64,000 bases of DNA from Ridgeia piscesae (Eukaryota; Annelida; Polychaeta; Sabellida; Siboglinidae). How positions within the stretch are numbered: position 1 is the stretch's first letter; every line of letters starts with the position of its first letter. The DNA lies in contig JAODUO010000433.1 of the NCBI GenBank assembly GCA_025642075.2, positions 312,250-376,249 on the forward strand. Direction: 5' to 3'. Shown one piece after another: positions 13,413 through 24,557 of this stretch. The notes below the pieces were generated by a model that was not told the DNA's origin, did not search any database, and saw nothing but the letters and a program-made list of their open reading frames with translations. The position numbers and the translations under genes were made by a program.

Positions 13413-16400
13413 ATTCAGTTTTCTCTTGTACCAGTCGTACTCATCGACAAATGTATGCTCCAAAGTAAGTTAAATCATACAATAAACCATTCTTGGAGCC
13501 ACGAACAATATATTCAGAATCTCCAAACATATTTTTCACTCACATTCTCCACTCTCCCAATCCCTGAGAATATCACTACACAATCCCCCTATCACAGCCT
13601 GTGTTTTCTTTGTCTCCTTTGACTTTCTATCGTTTGGACATCTGCATTTTTGGCTAACCACAAATTGTTCCAGGACATTCATTTTGTCGTACTAATCACA
13701 ACTGGCAAAACGTCCCATTTTGGTCACACATGGATGATCAGTATTTAAATCTACATAAATTCGCCTATTCCATTATCGTATCCACAAAATATCTCAGGAG
13801 CAGGACACACATGTCTGTTAAATAATAATAAATTGTAATTACTTGTACTAATACTTTGTCCGACATTCATTTGCATGTTTTGTTGACATTCTGTCTGCAC
13901 TGTTTTTTGTTGTGATAAAAACACAGGGTGCATTGAGAATTATAAACTGGCAGATGTTATGTTGCTTATGTAATGTGTGTATAAACACTGTTGACCAATA
14001 TGATTAATTACTGTTCACAGGGCACAGGGCTTTATGCAGGACCAAATTATTACCAGTAACACATGTTTTGGTGGACACATGGATGTTAACTGCTAAGCCA
14101 GTTTACAACATTTCAAATGAGTCTGATGACCTGAAATGGACTACAAACGTGACACCATTTACACTCACTTCTAAGGCATAACTGACAATATCTATGGTTT
14201 TGGAAGACCTTTTTTGCTCCTTAATTTTTTTGCCTGACGTGTCTCTGCATAAAGCTATGACAGGGCATTATCTTTGGTGTAACTTGACGTAAATCATAGT
14301 CCTAAAGTCCTGTGGTTGTGAGAAGGCTGTGGGTGAATGTGTTTGCGTGGACTGTTGCAGTGCGAGGAGCCTACAGCAAGAACCAGACGATGGCGACCAG
14401 CTCCTCCTCCCCCTCCATGGCACCCCGGGACAACAGTCCCAGAGCCACTCCCACCAGCAGCAATGGCCGAGTCCCGTCCATGCGACACGTACACTCCGCC
14501 TCAGGTCAGTCACATATAGGGGGCGCTGTAGTGCGATTGGAAGAACATTGCATTCTCAGTCTTGATTTGGTATGAAACCTCTTGTTGATATTTCCGAGGA
14601 CTGTTCACTGTATATTGCCTCAGTTCATCTGAGTGTACAAATGAGTACAAGACAGTGGCAGTGGGGGTATGGGTCATCAATAGAGTGTAGTAGTTTCAGC
14701 ATGGCTGAATACTTCCCAGAGAAGTTGAGTTGATGTTCGACTGGGCATGCCTGCCAGGGTATGAAGTGCCTAGGACTGGATGTGACCTTTGTAGATAACA
14801 TCAAAGTGTTCCATTGTTACTTCTGGAATTTACCTGTGCAGAATGGTCCCTTATCTGTTGTATTGAAAGCACATGCCAGGTGTACTACTTGCTGGACATG
14901 TGTCCAGTTTGTTAGATACCTTCTGTCAGTGTCCAGGACTGTGTAATTCAAGAGTCAGGTTAACCTTAGAGTCATTTACCTGTCCTGTTGTCTCTGGGTT
15001 AAGCCCTTGCCCCAGTGGTTCAGCAGTCGGCTAATGATAGGTTATGGAAGAGTTAGTAGAGCTCTATCAGTTAATTATAGGTTATGTTATGTTGTGTGCT
15101 GGGTCATACTCCTCCTTCAGGACATGTGAGCGGGCAACAGTAACCTTTGGGGGATTGTAGTTATATTTTACACTGGAGTTTACATTACAACTCACTATTG
15201 TTTTGACATCTGTGCCAGCTGTGATTACATAACTACTTTGGCAGTTGCAATTTGCCCTGCCATGCCTTTCTTCCCCAGGGTTCCAGGCAATTGTTCTGTT
15301 CTAATTGTTGTCTCTTTTGTGTGTCACTTTTCTCTGGGCACAGTAAGCAGATGTGTTTCAAGATGGCATCTTAGGGCAGATTTATTTATTGTTAATATGC
15401 ACAGGTTTATTCAGTGTCTGGCTGAATATATGCCTTGTATCTTTCCTTGGGAAGGTTTCCGATTTTGATCTTTTGTAGTGCAAAACCCTGGGGCATCACG
15501 CACTAGGCCACTAGGTGTGTCACTGTAAACCGATGTATTGTTAGCTTCCCATGGCAGTGGCTTAGTTTATTTAGAAGATTTAAAAAAATCTTATTTTGAA
15601 CAACACTGAATGTGAAAAGGAAGAATCTTTAGATAGTGTTGGATTGTTGAGATCACTGCATGTACACAGAAGTGACAGCTCAGTAGATGCTGTAAGTTAC
15701 ATATCCCACACATTTGAGGTGCAGGTGTCAACAGGTAAACGTTATTTTAGTTGAGTTGGTCATGTGCAGGATATCACGTTGGGGTGAGGTACTCAAAGTC
15801 TGATGCTAGTTGAGGGTACATTGAAATGTTTCCCTAGGTGTAAAGTTGCTATTTCGCGCAGTGCATTTTCTGATGCATTTTTATTTTGCAACATATTCAG
15901 CGTTGGCAAGTGGTACAAAATGATGCCACAAAGACACATACATTTCTGCAACATTGCAAAGTTTGTAGCGATTATTTTAGTCATTATTTCAGTCGTTCAG
16001 ATCAAGTCAGGAAGCACCTGTTACAATTAACGCTATTGAACAACGTTAATGCTATGGACATCATAATTGATTCAGATCGTCTGAAGTCATTAAAGACATC
16101 TATTAATCTGTTGCGACTGATGATTTTCCTTGTTATCTCGATAAAGTGAGGCATTCCAATAATCTGTTGTTGAAACTGGGTGATATTGACAATTTAGACA
16201 CAAGTGTCAAAGTGTTGAGACTTGGAGAAATGAACTTATGTAGTTTCACTTGTGTTGTGTGCATCTCTTGTAACTCATCCATCCCTCTCTCTCCCTCACT
16301 GCTAGGCCTGAGGAGACGTAAGTACCTTTTATCAGCTTCTTTAAAATATGTCTATGCAGTTTCAATGCTGAAAATTCAAGTGTAATATTATAATAGTTAA

Positions 16401-19400
16401 AGTTGTTTGCCTAGTGTACATTTATTCAGTCTCATCATGACACAAACAAATTATTATTAAAGTAGTATAATATTATGATTGCTCCATAAAAGAATATAAT
16501 TATAACACATTGTTATAGTTGAAGTTGTTTACCAAGTATACATTTATTAAATCTCATGACTGATGACTGATCTGTTTAGAAATATAATTACCATAAGCCG
16601 TTGGTCCGTACTGTCTGGTATCTACCCCAGGGAAGTAACAGATCTCAGGCAGGGAAATGGAAGAAACCTGTCCTGTAGTCACTGAACTGTGATCTCATTC
16701 TAAAAACTCCCAGCGTTAATGTCCAAAAAAGTACCAGTTAATAAATTAGTACAAGTTGAGGGGAATCGTTGATAATCATCAGGCTTTCTCAACCATGTGC
16801 AATCTGAGGATTGAAGCTTTTGATGGTAAGCTGGTTAAAATAACTTGTATTAGACTATTAGTACACATTCAAAGAGACATCTACCCCAGGTAGTTGCAAT
16901 TTAAATATGAATTACACATATGATAAAAGGGCGGACGCGCGTGATTCACTGGGTCGCACTATTGTAACTAACATATTGTGTGCCTGGTTGCCTGTAGCCC
17001 TGCGCTGGAGAAAGGTGCCTGTGTACAGATGTAAGCAGTGTAGATGTTGTCAGCTTCCTCTCTTGTTGCTAGAGGCAGTGTGTGCCACGGCTTGGAGCCA
17101 TTTATTTATTTATTATGTCACATCAACTCTGCAGACTGCATTGTGCAAGTGTGATGAAATGCACATGTGTGCACGTGTAATGATATATGCATGCTTCACT
17201 TGTTTTTTCTTAATGTGCGACAGGCAGTTTTGTTGTTGTTGCAGCAGTTATGTCATTGGTCACTGTGTTTGTAAGCTCTACACTCATTTGTGTCATCAGA
17301 TTGTCATCTTTGAGATGATTGACATTTCTTTTTCGTTCTTTGACATTTGAAATACTTTTGTGAAGAACGACACTAGACAAAGTTAATATTCTCAGTCAAC
17401 CTGACACTGACAGGAGTTAGTTGTTTTACTAGTTGCTTTTGTGTATGCTAGTGTATTATTGCAATGATAAAATCAATAAATATGCTGAGTAATTATGCTG
17501 ATATCAATAAATATCTGGATTCGTAAAGAATGCAATTTCCGCTTGATCTAATTAAGGTTAATTTTAGCACATCAGGTCATTCTCAGAAGTACAAATGCCA
17601 GAAATCTCCACAGATCCTTTTGTTATGATGTAGGAAAACTATATTGAACTTTGTTGAATTAGCATCAGCATGTGTACCGGGCATGTATCTTATTATTTTA
17701 TGTCTTTCAAAGAAATGATAATTCTTTTTGATAACATTATTTATGATAACTGACATTTCATATTACACGGCTGATGACACCGTCACTGTAAGACAAAGGA
17801 CCCACAGTGACATTGCACCGAGTGTTTCCGACCACGTCACTGTATTATTTCTTTCACAGCTTGTAAATGTGTTTTACAGACGTGAGTCATTGTGTGGCTG
17901 CCTCCAGTTGCCTGTTTACTAGAGATGTTGAGTGGCTGCCTTGTGTGCCTACTGAATGTATGTCCAATGGTTGTGACACTAACTTCTTAAGCATGGCCCT
18001 CACATTGCTTTCTTTGTTCCGTGCTTTGTTTATTGTCGTGGTGGCCAGTGCCACGACTGTTGTTTTACTCACAGAACAATGAAAAGCACATCTGTGCCAA
18101 TGTATCTAACTGGTTACATTTGTGGTTGGCTAGATTCAGACAGTAGTGTTTGAGGTGTCCATTTGGTCATCTGTTCAGTTTTGTCATATGTCCCATTGGT
18201 CATGTAAGAATTGTTATGCCTATATCTAATTGGTCACGTGTCAGTTTGGTCATGTCAGAATTCAGATTGGTTATGTGGGCAGTTACTCGTGTTCTGACAT
18301 TTTCATTTATTTATTGTTCAGAAGCATATGTAACATTTTAAACTGGTTGAAGAAGTACTTGACTAGATGGTCTAGACTTAGGCATGTCAAACTGGTTGAA
18401 GAAGTACTTGACTAGACGGTCTAGACCTAGGCATGTCAAACTGGTTGAAGAAGTACTTGACTAGACGGTCTAGACCTAGGCATGTCAAACTGGTTGAAGA
18501 AGTACTTGACTAGACGGTCTAGACCTAGGCATGTCAAACTGGTTGAAGAAGTACTTGACTAGACCTAGGCATGTCAAACTGGTTGAAGAAGTACTTGACT
18601 AGATGGTCTATACCTAGGCATGTCAACCTGGTTGAAGAAGTACTGATTAGACTTAGGCATGTCAAACTGGTTGAAGAAGTACTTTAGTAGACGGTCTAGA
18701 CCTAGGCATGTCAAACTGGTTGAAATAGTACTGACTAGACTTAGACATGTCAAACTGGTTGAAGAAGTACTTGATTAGATGGTCTAGATCTAGACATGTC
18801 AAACTGGTTGAAGAAGTACTTGACTAGACGGTCTAGACCTAGGTATGTCAAACTGGTTGAAGAAGTACTGATTAGACCTAGGCATGTCAAACTGGTTGAA
18901 GAAGTACTTGACTAGACTGTCTAGACCTAGGCATGTCAAACTAGTTGAAGAAGTACTTGACTAGACTGTCTAGACCTAGGTATGTCAAACTGGTTGAAGA
19001 AGTACTGATTAGACCTAGGCATGTCAAACTGGTTGAAGAAGTACTTGACTAGACGGTCTAGACCTAGGTATGTCAAACTGGTTGAAGAAGTACTTGACTA
19101 GACTGTCTAGACCTAGGTATGTCAAACTGGTTGAAGAAGTACTTGACTAGACCTATGCTGGTGTGGTGTGACATGTGTCCAATTGATCATGTGTCTTAAC
19201 GGTTTTGTGTCTGATTGGACACGTAATAAATTGGACATGTAAATTGGACAGTAACCATACCATGACCATGAGTTGTATTGACTTGTTGTGTTGGCCATAT
19301 TTATGTGACACACTACTAGACACCTGTCATAGCACTGAATGTGTGATTGCGATAACATAGCTATGACCCTCCAGGTTAGACCTATGCAAACCTACATGTG

Positions 19401-20298
19401 ATTTGGACGTGTTCAGTTGATAGTGTGTCCAACTGCACACTAATTGTTCACGTGTCAAAATGGTCATGTGTCCAACTAGTCATGAATCTTAATTGATCTG
19501 TTTTCTAAATGGATGCTTGTCCAATTGGTGAATGTTATCATACTACCAGTTAGACACAAGACCAATTATACATGTGACCAATTAGACACATGATGATTTG
19601 GACACGTTTCCAGTTGGACATGTAACAGTAACTCTGTTGATATGTTCTGTTGACCATGTGTCCAGTTGGCCGTGTCTCCGGCTGTCCCCCCCTTGATCAC
19701 TGTCTCCTGTTGCGTGTGTTTGGATGTCCCATACAACACGTGTGTGAGACCTGTTGTGACACTGAGTGTGTGACTGTGACACTGACAATCCCTGCTGTGT
19801 CCTCAGATGCCCTGGGGGTGAGAGACTCCCCTGACTCCAGCGGAGGGGAGAACGATCCCGCCAGCAACTCCCCGGAGCTGTCTGCTGCTCCCAAGTCCCG
19901 CATCGACACATCCACATTTACCCGGCCGAAACATGGCGCTGGCAAACGTGGCGCCATCCTGCAGTATAATTCGGAACTATATAAGCGACAGTCGAGCCCA
20001 GGGCCACGCGACACTCCGAGTCCACATGAAAGGGGGATGAGCCCGTGCGCAGTCCCACACGCCGAACCCCAGCAGAACGGCAACCAGGAGGAGAATGGGA
20101 ACGAGGATGATAGTAGCGCCCCCATGTGGCACCGACTGGCGGATGTGGAGGATGTGCAAGTGATGGCACGGATGCAAGAGGAGAGTACGTATTGATCTTG
20201 GAGATACTTCTACTCTTACCACCACTCCCATGTGTGGCTGTGTACGTCACAGTTTGGAGTCTCCCTTTCTTATACACCTGCTGCAATATTTACACTAC

Positions 20299-20363
<65 letters not shown>

Positions 20364-22867
20364 TAGAGAGAGAGTAATATATAGGAGTTGACTTGTTATA
20401 AATAGCTAGTGGACTCATTTGTAATCCATCAAGAATATGTGAATATATATTAATAATTTTTTTTATCTGATACTATTACAGTATTTGTATATAATTTAAG
20501 TCAGTGATTGCTGGGAGCACTCTTGTTTTGTATTTAATGTTTCGGTATTTATAATTTTTTTATCAGTTTTGTTGAATGAGGCTGTATCATAGATGTGTCT
20601 TCTTGCAGGCCTGCGACAGAGTTTCAGTTCCCCTGCGACTCGTAGAGGTGGGTACAAACCGCAAAAATACACTGCAGTCTACTTTAGTCAGTTCATTATT
20701 TCCGCAGGGTGTCAACATTTTGTTACACTGACGCATTCCAACAAGTTCCATACAGACATTACTAATGTTCTTCTCAGCCATAAGCAATGTTTTAAATGAG
20801 ACTTTTCGGCCTGACAAATGATGAGTCTTGAGGAGTTGTGTTATTTGGTAATCATGAGTTAGACTTTACAGAGGACCTTTTATGCATGGTGACACCCTAG
20901 CTATTTCCCAGTTGAAGACAGAAACTAATTGGAAATGGAAATTTGATCCAGCAAAGAAACAGAAACATAGTAACAATTATTACACCAGCAAATAAAAAAA
21001 AAAATATTGACACATTTATATGTTTTGTGGTTGTTATAAATGATTGAAAGTGTCAGGAAGGCATAATTAGTACTTATCCCGTTTCATAGCAGCTACTTTG
21101 TTAATAAATACTATACACTCCTGTTAATAAATATGGTACACTTTCTGTTTCATTGCCCATAACCGTCCTCTGCAACCAGGGATGATAACAGTATTCGGTA
21201 AATTAATTGTCTTCATCACCATGGCATTCCTCTATGTTTCTTATTGGGAATCAATCTCACCTGCCTAACACTCAAGGGTGAGACATTTTAATGGTAATAC
21301 AATGTATGGAGCAGTATTCCTCAAACAAAAACTTGATATAAAAATAACAGGCAAAACACTATCAGTGCATTGTTTTTAAAGCAATGGATGTTATGGATTA
21401 TATCTTAATCAGTTACGACGAGAAGACAAAATGAGAACGCATAAAGTGTGGAAGCCACAAGTACCCTGAGATGTATGCGAGCATTTGTTCCCGTAGCCCT
21501 GCCCCGAGGTCTGGCCAAGTCAACAGCAAGTGGCCTGAGCAGTCTGCTACATGACAACGCAGAGGTCAGCTCATCGTCCACTCACAGCTCCAATCGGTCC
21601 AGTCCAGGCAGGTTTGACTGTAAGTACACCACCCAACACACAGCATTGTGTTGCCATGGCAACGAGACTAGATAACGCACATCGGAACTTGGTAATTTCT
21701 AGAAATGTCTGTCTTTGTAACTTGTCCTCTTTACTTAATTATTTACTCAGTTTGGATTATGTTTGATCACAGACGATATGTGATAGAACGATCACACTCA
21801 GCATTTCTAGATTTGTCCTAAATTAGTTAATTATACAATACTTTGAACTGTCTCATAAAAAATAGTATATTATTGTCTGTAAAGGTGTTATAGCTTCTAT
21901 ATTATAATGAAAACGATATACTTGTGTAAATCGTTTGGCTGTGTTGTTAATAAGAAATCACTAAGCATTGCTGAATGTGCCCTTGCAACTAATATATGTG
22001 TCAACCTATCACTGTGGTTCGTAAAATTTTAAATAGTTGTGTGTTTTGTCATTAAGCTTTTACACACATGATTTTATGTTCATGAATATTTCAAAGATAA
22101 ATAGATTACCCCCCGGGTAGTTTCATAACAAATTCAATTTTGATTTTTTTATACAAGGGATGTTTTTGTCTATACATATTTTATGCGTTTTCTATATATA
22201 CGTTTTCTTCTGTATATATGAAGTTTTATGTATTTCCATAAGTTCAGTAATTTTCTTTGTGCCTTTTTGACCACTTTACTACACATTAGGAGGATGTGTG
22301 ATATTGTGTCTATGCCTTGAATGTCCATCATGTTTGTTGACCACAGCTGACATGGGCTATGCAGCACTGCGGCGGTCAAGCAACAGTCTGGCATCTGGGA
22401 GTTCACACTCCAACAGTCCGCCGGACAGTCCCTATGGCAGTCAGATGCTTGACCGACGGCCACAGTGTAAGTCTTGGCTCACTTTTCTGTGACAGTCGTG
22501 ATAATGTGAGTGAGTCACTGTTGTTGGGTGTTGTTTAGTAATGTGTAGGTAGAACGTAGACAGTGAAAGTCGAGACGGAGTTGGCTGTAGCAAACCTGTG
22601 GTCAAGGACTAGTTTGATGCTGAGTGTAAGGGCAGTAGTTTCTTGTCAGTTACATGACAGAGTGTTCTGGGTCACGCGGGACGTTGTGATGTCCAGATAG
22701 TGGTTACAGTTTGAAATGAACTGGTGCCATTTGACCGCATGTAAATGTTTGCTACCCACTGAATGTTTGATGAAAGGCACTGCTATAGAAGTATCACAGT
22801 TACCATAGTGACCGGGAGGTTTCGTTTTCTGAAATGTTAGGACGTACTATATATATTCTTTTAATTT

Positions 22868-22914
<47 letters not shown>

Positions 22915-23180
22915 ATATATATTAGTATAAATATATATATATAGTGTATATATATATTAGTATAAATATATATATAGTGTAAATATATATATATATACAT
23001 AAATTGTAAATAAATATATATATATATTCGAAAAGAACTAATAATAAATAGTACAATGGTAGGTTTCGTTTTCTGAAAATATGAGATGTACTATTTATTT
23101 ATTCAATAACTGTATATATATATATACTACAATATATCACAGGCTGCATTACTTACATTGTAAATACACACACACATATA

Positions 23181-23241
<61 letters not shown>

Positions 23242-24308
23242 CATTATTTACATTGTCACTGATTAAATTGTCCCATTGGCCAGAGAAAGTTGATGAGTTT
23301 GCGGTTCTCAAAGAGGCTTTGTTGCATGTTGTTCGTATTAACTGCCAGGACCAGTATGTTTATGGACACTGTTGCAAGTGTTTGCCACCAGGTGTCAGCA
23401 TGTGTTGTGTGAATGCAGTTTCTGACCCGTCACATCGAAGCATGCCAAACCTGGCCGGCCGTCTACAAAGGGCCCCGCCACAGTCGCACACGAACGAATC
23501 ACAGGCTGGCCACAACACACGGCTACAGCCACGCCGCTCGCCCGCCACAGGAAGTGGACTGAAGGCGCCATCTGGTGCCAGTCGTGCCTTGTCTCCTAGA
23601 CGCATCAGTCGGATGGCGTCTCCCGGTCGGACGCTGTCTCCAATGCGAGGCAGCAACTTGGTGGTGCCTTCGCAGTCCTCCATGCTTCCTGCACCAAAGA
23701 CTTATGGGATGCCGCGCAACAATTCCGCGTCCAAACTACCGTCACCGAAGAGGTTGGTGTCGTCGTCTTGATTCTTTGTATAGAATACAGCATTCATTCT
23801 GATAGCCTATCTTTTCCAGCATCTTCATCAATGAAGTTCAAGGCCAAAATTAATAATGTTTATTGATATTTATTATTATTGCTAATAATTTCAGTACTAC
23901 AGCCCTGATCAGCAGTGGCCACGGAGCATTGCGTTATCAGTGACCATGCAAGACAAAGCACCACCTTGCTTCAAGTCAATATTTGAGCATCAAAATGCAT
24001 TCAGTTTATGAATAGGAATATTTTATGGAATTTATGATAAGAAAATTAGCAATTACATTTCTGCAAACTATGATGATCAGCAAGAAAATTAGCCATATTT
24101 TACATTCCATTGTCATGGTAACTAGCAATCCAAGATGGTCACCAATATTTCAAAATGTTTGCAGTTGTGTCATCAACATCCTAGAAGATGTGTATTTACC
24201 AAAAGTTATCCATCAGTTGCGTTGCCTTGCAGATCGCTAGGCACGGGTTTGAGGAAACCGTCGTCGACGGCAACACTGGGAGACAGCTGGAAGGACGGGT
24301 GCTACTGA
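1960..24308 (+). CDS. SLAIN2: SLAIN-family microtubule plus-end protein (9 exons, 558 aa)
   Basis: SLAIN proteins ride growing microtubule plus ends, binding EB proteins, CLIPs and ch-TOG to promote persistent growth. Exons are 1960-2273, 12854-13002, 14361-14504, 19807-20184, 20609-20647, 21497-21619, 22347-22466, 23419-23752 and 24233-24308. All introns are GT/AG and the summed length, 1677 nt, is exactly in frame. Visible family marks are an N-terminal coiled coil (residues about 15-39, EEVRQLQELVKKLERQN), the block WLYMSP...QKSVSPYKW (about 105-125), [11 protein letters not shown] across the exon 4/5 junction, LPAPKTYG in exon 8, and the terminal GDSWKDGCY. Two SxLP motifs (SMLP and SKLP, exon 8) resemble EB-binding SxIP motifs. 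The middle is Ser/Pro/Arg-rich and presumably disordered. Length matches vertebrate SLAIN1/2 (about 570-580). Whether it is closer to SLAIN1 or SLAIN2 is not settled; an invertebrate single-copy orthologue is likely. A possible extra 12-nt microexon lies at 16306-16317. Confidence 0.93.
2749..4425. mobile_element. Tigger/pogo-like non-autonomous DNA element in SLAIN intron 1
   Basis: The left end CAGTCGTGCGTCGC and the right end GGCACGACTG are terminal inverted repeats, and each is flanked by TA (2747-2748 and 4426-4427), the target site of Tc1/mariner/pogo elements. The terminal homology continues inward imperfectly. No transposase reading frame is present in the 1.7 kb, so this would be a deletion derivative. 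It contains another inverted-repeat element at 3084-3640. Confidence 0.6.
3084..3640. mobile_element. Nested inverted-repeat MITE
   Basis: Its ends are inverted copies of a sequence containing CTACGCGTACGTGAGCCGTA (3091-3110 and, inverted, about 3614-3634). Related sub-motifs (ACGTGAG, GTCTAAA) recur inside, suggesting degenerate internal repeats. The short open frames here are not coding. It sits inside the larger TA-flanked element, so it either inserted later or is part of that element's structure. A clear target-site duplication was not found. Confidence 0.55.
4428..12853. other. Rest of SLAIN intron 1, no gene seen
   Basis: AT-rich intronic sequence. The short open frames (for example at 9164-9532 and 11254-11547) show no recognisable domain and lack supporting splice sites. 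A stretch at about 12330-12590 is more GC-rich and looks like a dispersed repeat (it reads like LINE or SINE 3' material), but I could not assign a family. Confidence 0.4.
12854..13002 (+). CDS. SLAIN2: SLAIN exon 2 (conserved SLAIN block)
   Basis: The acceptor is TCCTCAG at 12853 and the donor GTGAGA at 13003. It completes Trp105 and continues LYMSP, QKSVSPYKWVRQDFESPS and VDVETCKRRLLFKLDDLARG. This block, with its WLY, QKSVSP and FKLD positions, aligns convincingly with vertebrate SLAIN2. It leaves phase 1. Confidence 0.95.
13199..13487. mobile_element. Foldback MITE with TA microsatellite, SLAIN intron 2
   Basis: Arms of about 46 bp at 13199-13244 and 13438-13486 are near-perfect inverted copies (both contain ACTTTGGAGCATA...TTGTCGATGAGT in opposite orientation). 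The interior ends in a (TA)n tract at 13368-13409. A related element, sharing the arm core and the flank GGAGCCACGAACAATATATT, occurs at 32641-33003. Confidence 0.6.
14361..14504 (+). CDS. SLAIN2: SLAIN exon 3 (Ser/Pro-rich)
   Basis: The acceptor is TGTTGCAG at 14360 and the donor GTCAGT at 14505. It encodes a Ser/Thr/Pro-rich segment beginning VRGAYSKNQTMATSSSS. Phase 1 in and out keeps the frame with its neighbours. There is little primary conservation here, so identification rests on frame, splice sites and composition. Confidence 0.8.
14610..14785 (+). mobile_element. Old SINE-family copy (partial)
   Basis: The stretch around CTTCCCAGAGAAGTTGAG and TGCCTGCCAGGGTATGAAG matches the body of the SINE copies at 55650-55868, 60590-60745 and 60783-61095, including the preceding AATGAGTA...GACAGTGG segment. 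The tRNA-like head is not visible, so this is a 3' fragment. Intronic. Confidence 0.5.
16306..16317 (+). CDS. Possible SLAIN microexon (12 nt, GLRR)
   Basis: A polypyrimidine run ending CTGCTAG precedes 12 bases that are followed by a perfect donor, GTAAGT. The segment is phase 1 in and out, so it could be included without breaking the frame, inserting residues LRR and changing the junction codons. It resembles the start of exon 5 (GCCTGCGACAG). It could also be a chance match. Confidence 0.35.
18335..19155. repeat. 49-bp minisatellite, about 18 copies (SLAIN intron 3)
   Basis: Tandem units built around CTGGTTGAAGAAGTACTTG, followed by GACTAGACGGTCTAGACC and TAGGCATGTCAAA. Most units are 49 bp; several are 39-40 bp and lack the palindromic GGTCTAGA segment. 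Units differ by only a few substitutions, so the array is young. Confidence 0.95.
19156..19690. repeat. Degenerate short repeats of the GGTCATGTGTCCAATTGG type
   Basis: Variants of a roughly 18-bp phrase (GTCATGTGTCCAATTGG, GTCACGTGTCAGTTTGG and the like) recur many times here and also at about 18160-18260, on both sides of the 49-bp array. It looks like an ancient tandem array into which the 49-bp satellite later expanded. Confidence 0.6.
19807..20184 (+). CDS. SLAIN2: SLAIN exon 4 (central region)
   Basis: The longest internal exon, with acceptor TCCTCAG at 19806 and donor GTACGT at 20185. It encodes residues 203-328, ending in LADVEDVQVMARMQEE, which continues into exon 5 as SLRQ. That block matches the SLAIN2 segment [20 protein letters not shown]. 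Phase 1 in and out. Confidence 0.94.
20301..20361. repeat. (TA)n microsatellite, SLAIN intron 4
   Basis: An uninterrupted TA run of about 30 units between exons 4 and 5. Confidence 0.97.
20609..20647 (+). CDS. SLAIN2: SLAIN exon 5 (39 nt)
   Basis: A small in-frame exon with acceptor TCTTGCAG and donor GTGGGT. It encodes SLRQSFSSPATRR, which continues MARMQEE from exon 4 exactly as in SLAIN2 (EESLRQ...SRR). Confidence 0.9.
20648..21496. other. SLAIN intron 5, no further gene seen
   Basis: AT-rich intron. The open frame at 20593-20799 simply reads exon 5 through into the intron and is not separate. Confidence 0.5.
21497..21619 (+). CDS. SLAIN2: SLAIN exon 6
   Basis: The acceptor is TTCCCGTAG at 21496 and the donor GTAAGT at 21620. 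It encodes 41 Ser-rich residues including SSSSTHSSNRSSPGRFD, comparable to the NRFSPSPRNSP region of SLAIN2. Phase 1 in and out. Confidence 0.85.
22347..22466 (+). CDS. SLAIN2: SLAIN exon 7
   Basis: The acceptor is ACCACAG at 22346 and the donor GTAAGT at 22467. It encodes DMGYAALRRSSNSLASGSS followed by a Ser/Pro-rich PPDSPYGSQ stretch. Phase 1 in and out. Recognition rests on frame continuity and composition. Confidence 0.85.
22817..23236. repeat. AT microsatellite cluster with a local duplication (SLAIN intron 7)
   Basis: TA runs at about 22870-22925, 22935-23025 and 23165-23236. The phrase AGGTTTCGTTTTCTGAAA, followed by GTACTAT, occurs twice (about 22818 and 23062), so a 240-bp block around the TA tracts is duplicated. 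Confidence 0.75.
23419..23752 (+). CDS. SLAIN2: SLAIN exon 8 (basic Ser/Pro region, LPAPKTYG)
   Basis: The acceptor is AATGCAG at 23418 and the donor GTTGGT at 23753. It encodes residues 423-533: SMPNLAGRL (compare SLPNLSR in SLAIN2), a basic Ser/Pro/Arg region rich in SPRR, SPGR and SPMR, then SMLPAPKTYG (compare SLPAPKTYG). The SMLP and SKLP tetrapeptides fit the SxLP form of the EB-binding motif, and the basic Pro-rich stretch is the expected microtubule-lattice/EB context. It leaves phase 2. Confidence 0.93.
24233..24308 (+). CDS. SLAIN2: SLAIN exon 9 (C-terminus, stop)
   Basis: The acceptor is CCTTGCAG at 24232. It encodes SLGTGLRKPSSTATL, then GDSWKDGCY and TGA at 24306-24308. The DSWKDGCY ending is identical to vertebrate SLAIN2, which fixes the gene identity and its end. 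Confidence 0.96.
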
Positions 24309-24551
24309 CCCACGCTTAACCCCGCCCCCGGGGGTAACACAGTGGCGACCTCTATAGGTGTATCTATCACGGATCATTGTTCAAACAGACGGGTGACGAC
24401 GCGTCGACAACAGCTTTCTGTGTGACAGTCTCACCCCGTGTCACTTGCATTGTAATTAAGGTCATTATTATGTAGTCGTTAATCATCGGCGTGAATTATC
24501 ACGAGTGGATTGGCATATGATTTGCATCATATCCAAACCAACGATATTTGT

Positions 24552-24557
24552 ATTAAA
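24552..24557 (+). terminator. Candidate SLAIN polyadenylation signal (ATTAAA)
   Basis: ATTAAA lies 244 bp after the stop codon and is the first canonical-type signal in the sense strand. No cDNA end is available to confirm it. Confidence 0.3.

Noticed and set aside
19697..20286. Antisense open frames over SLAIN exon 4
   Set aside because: Shadows of a GC-richer coding exon; the sense frame has clear SLAIN homology and splice sites.
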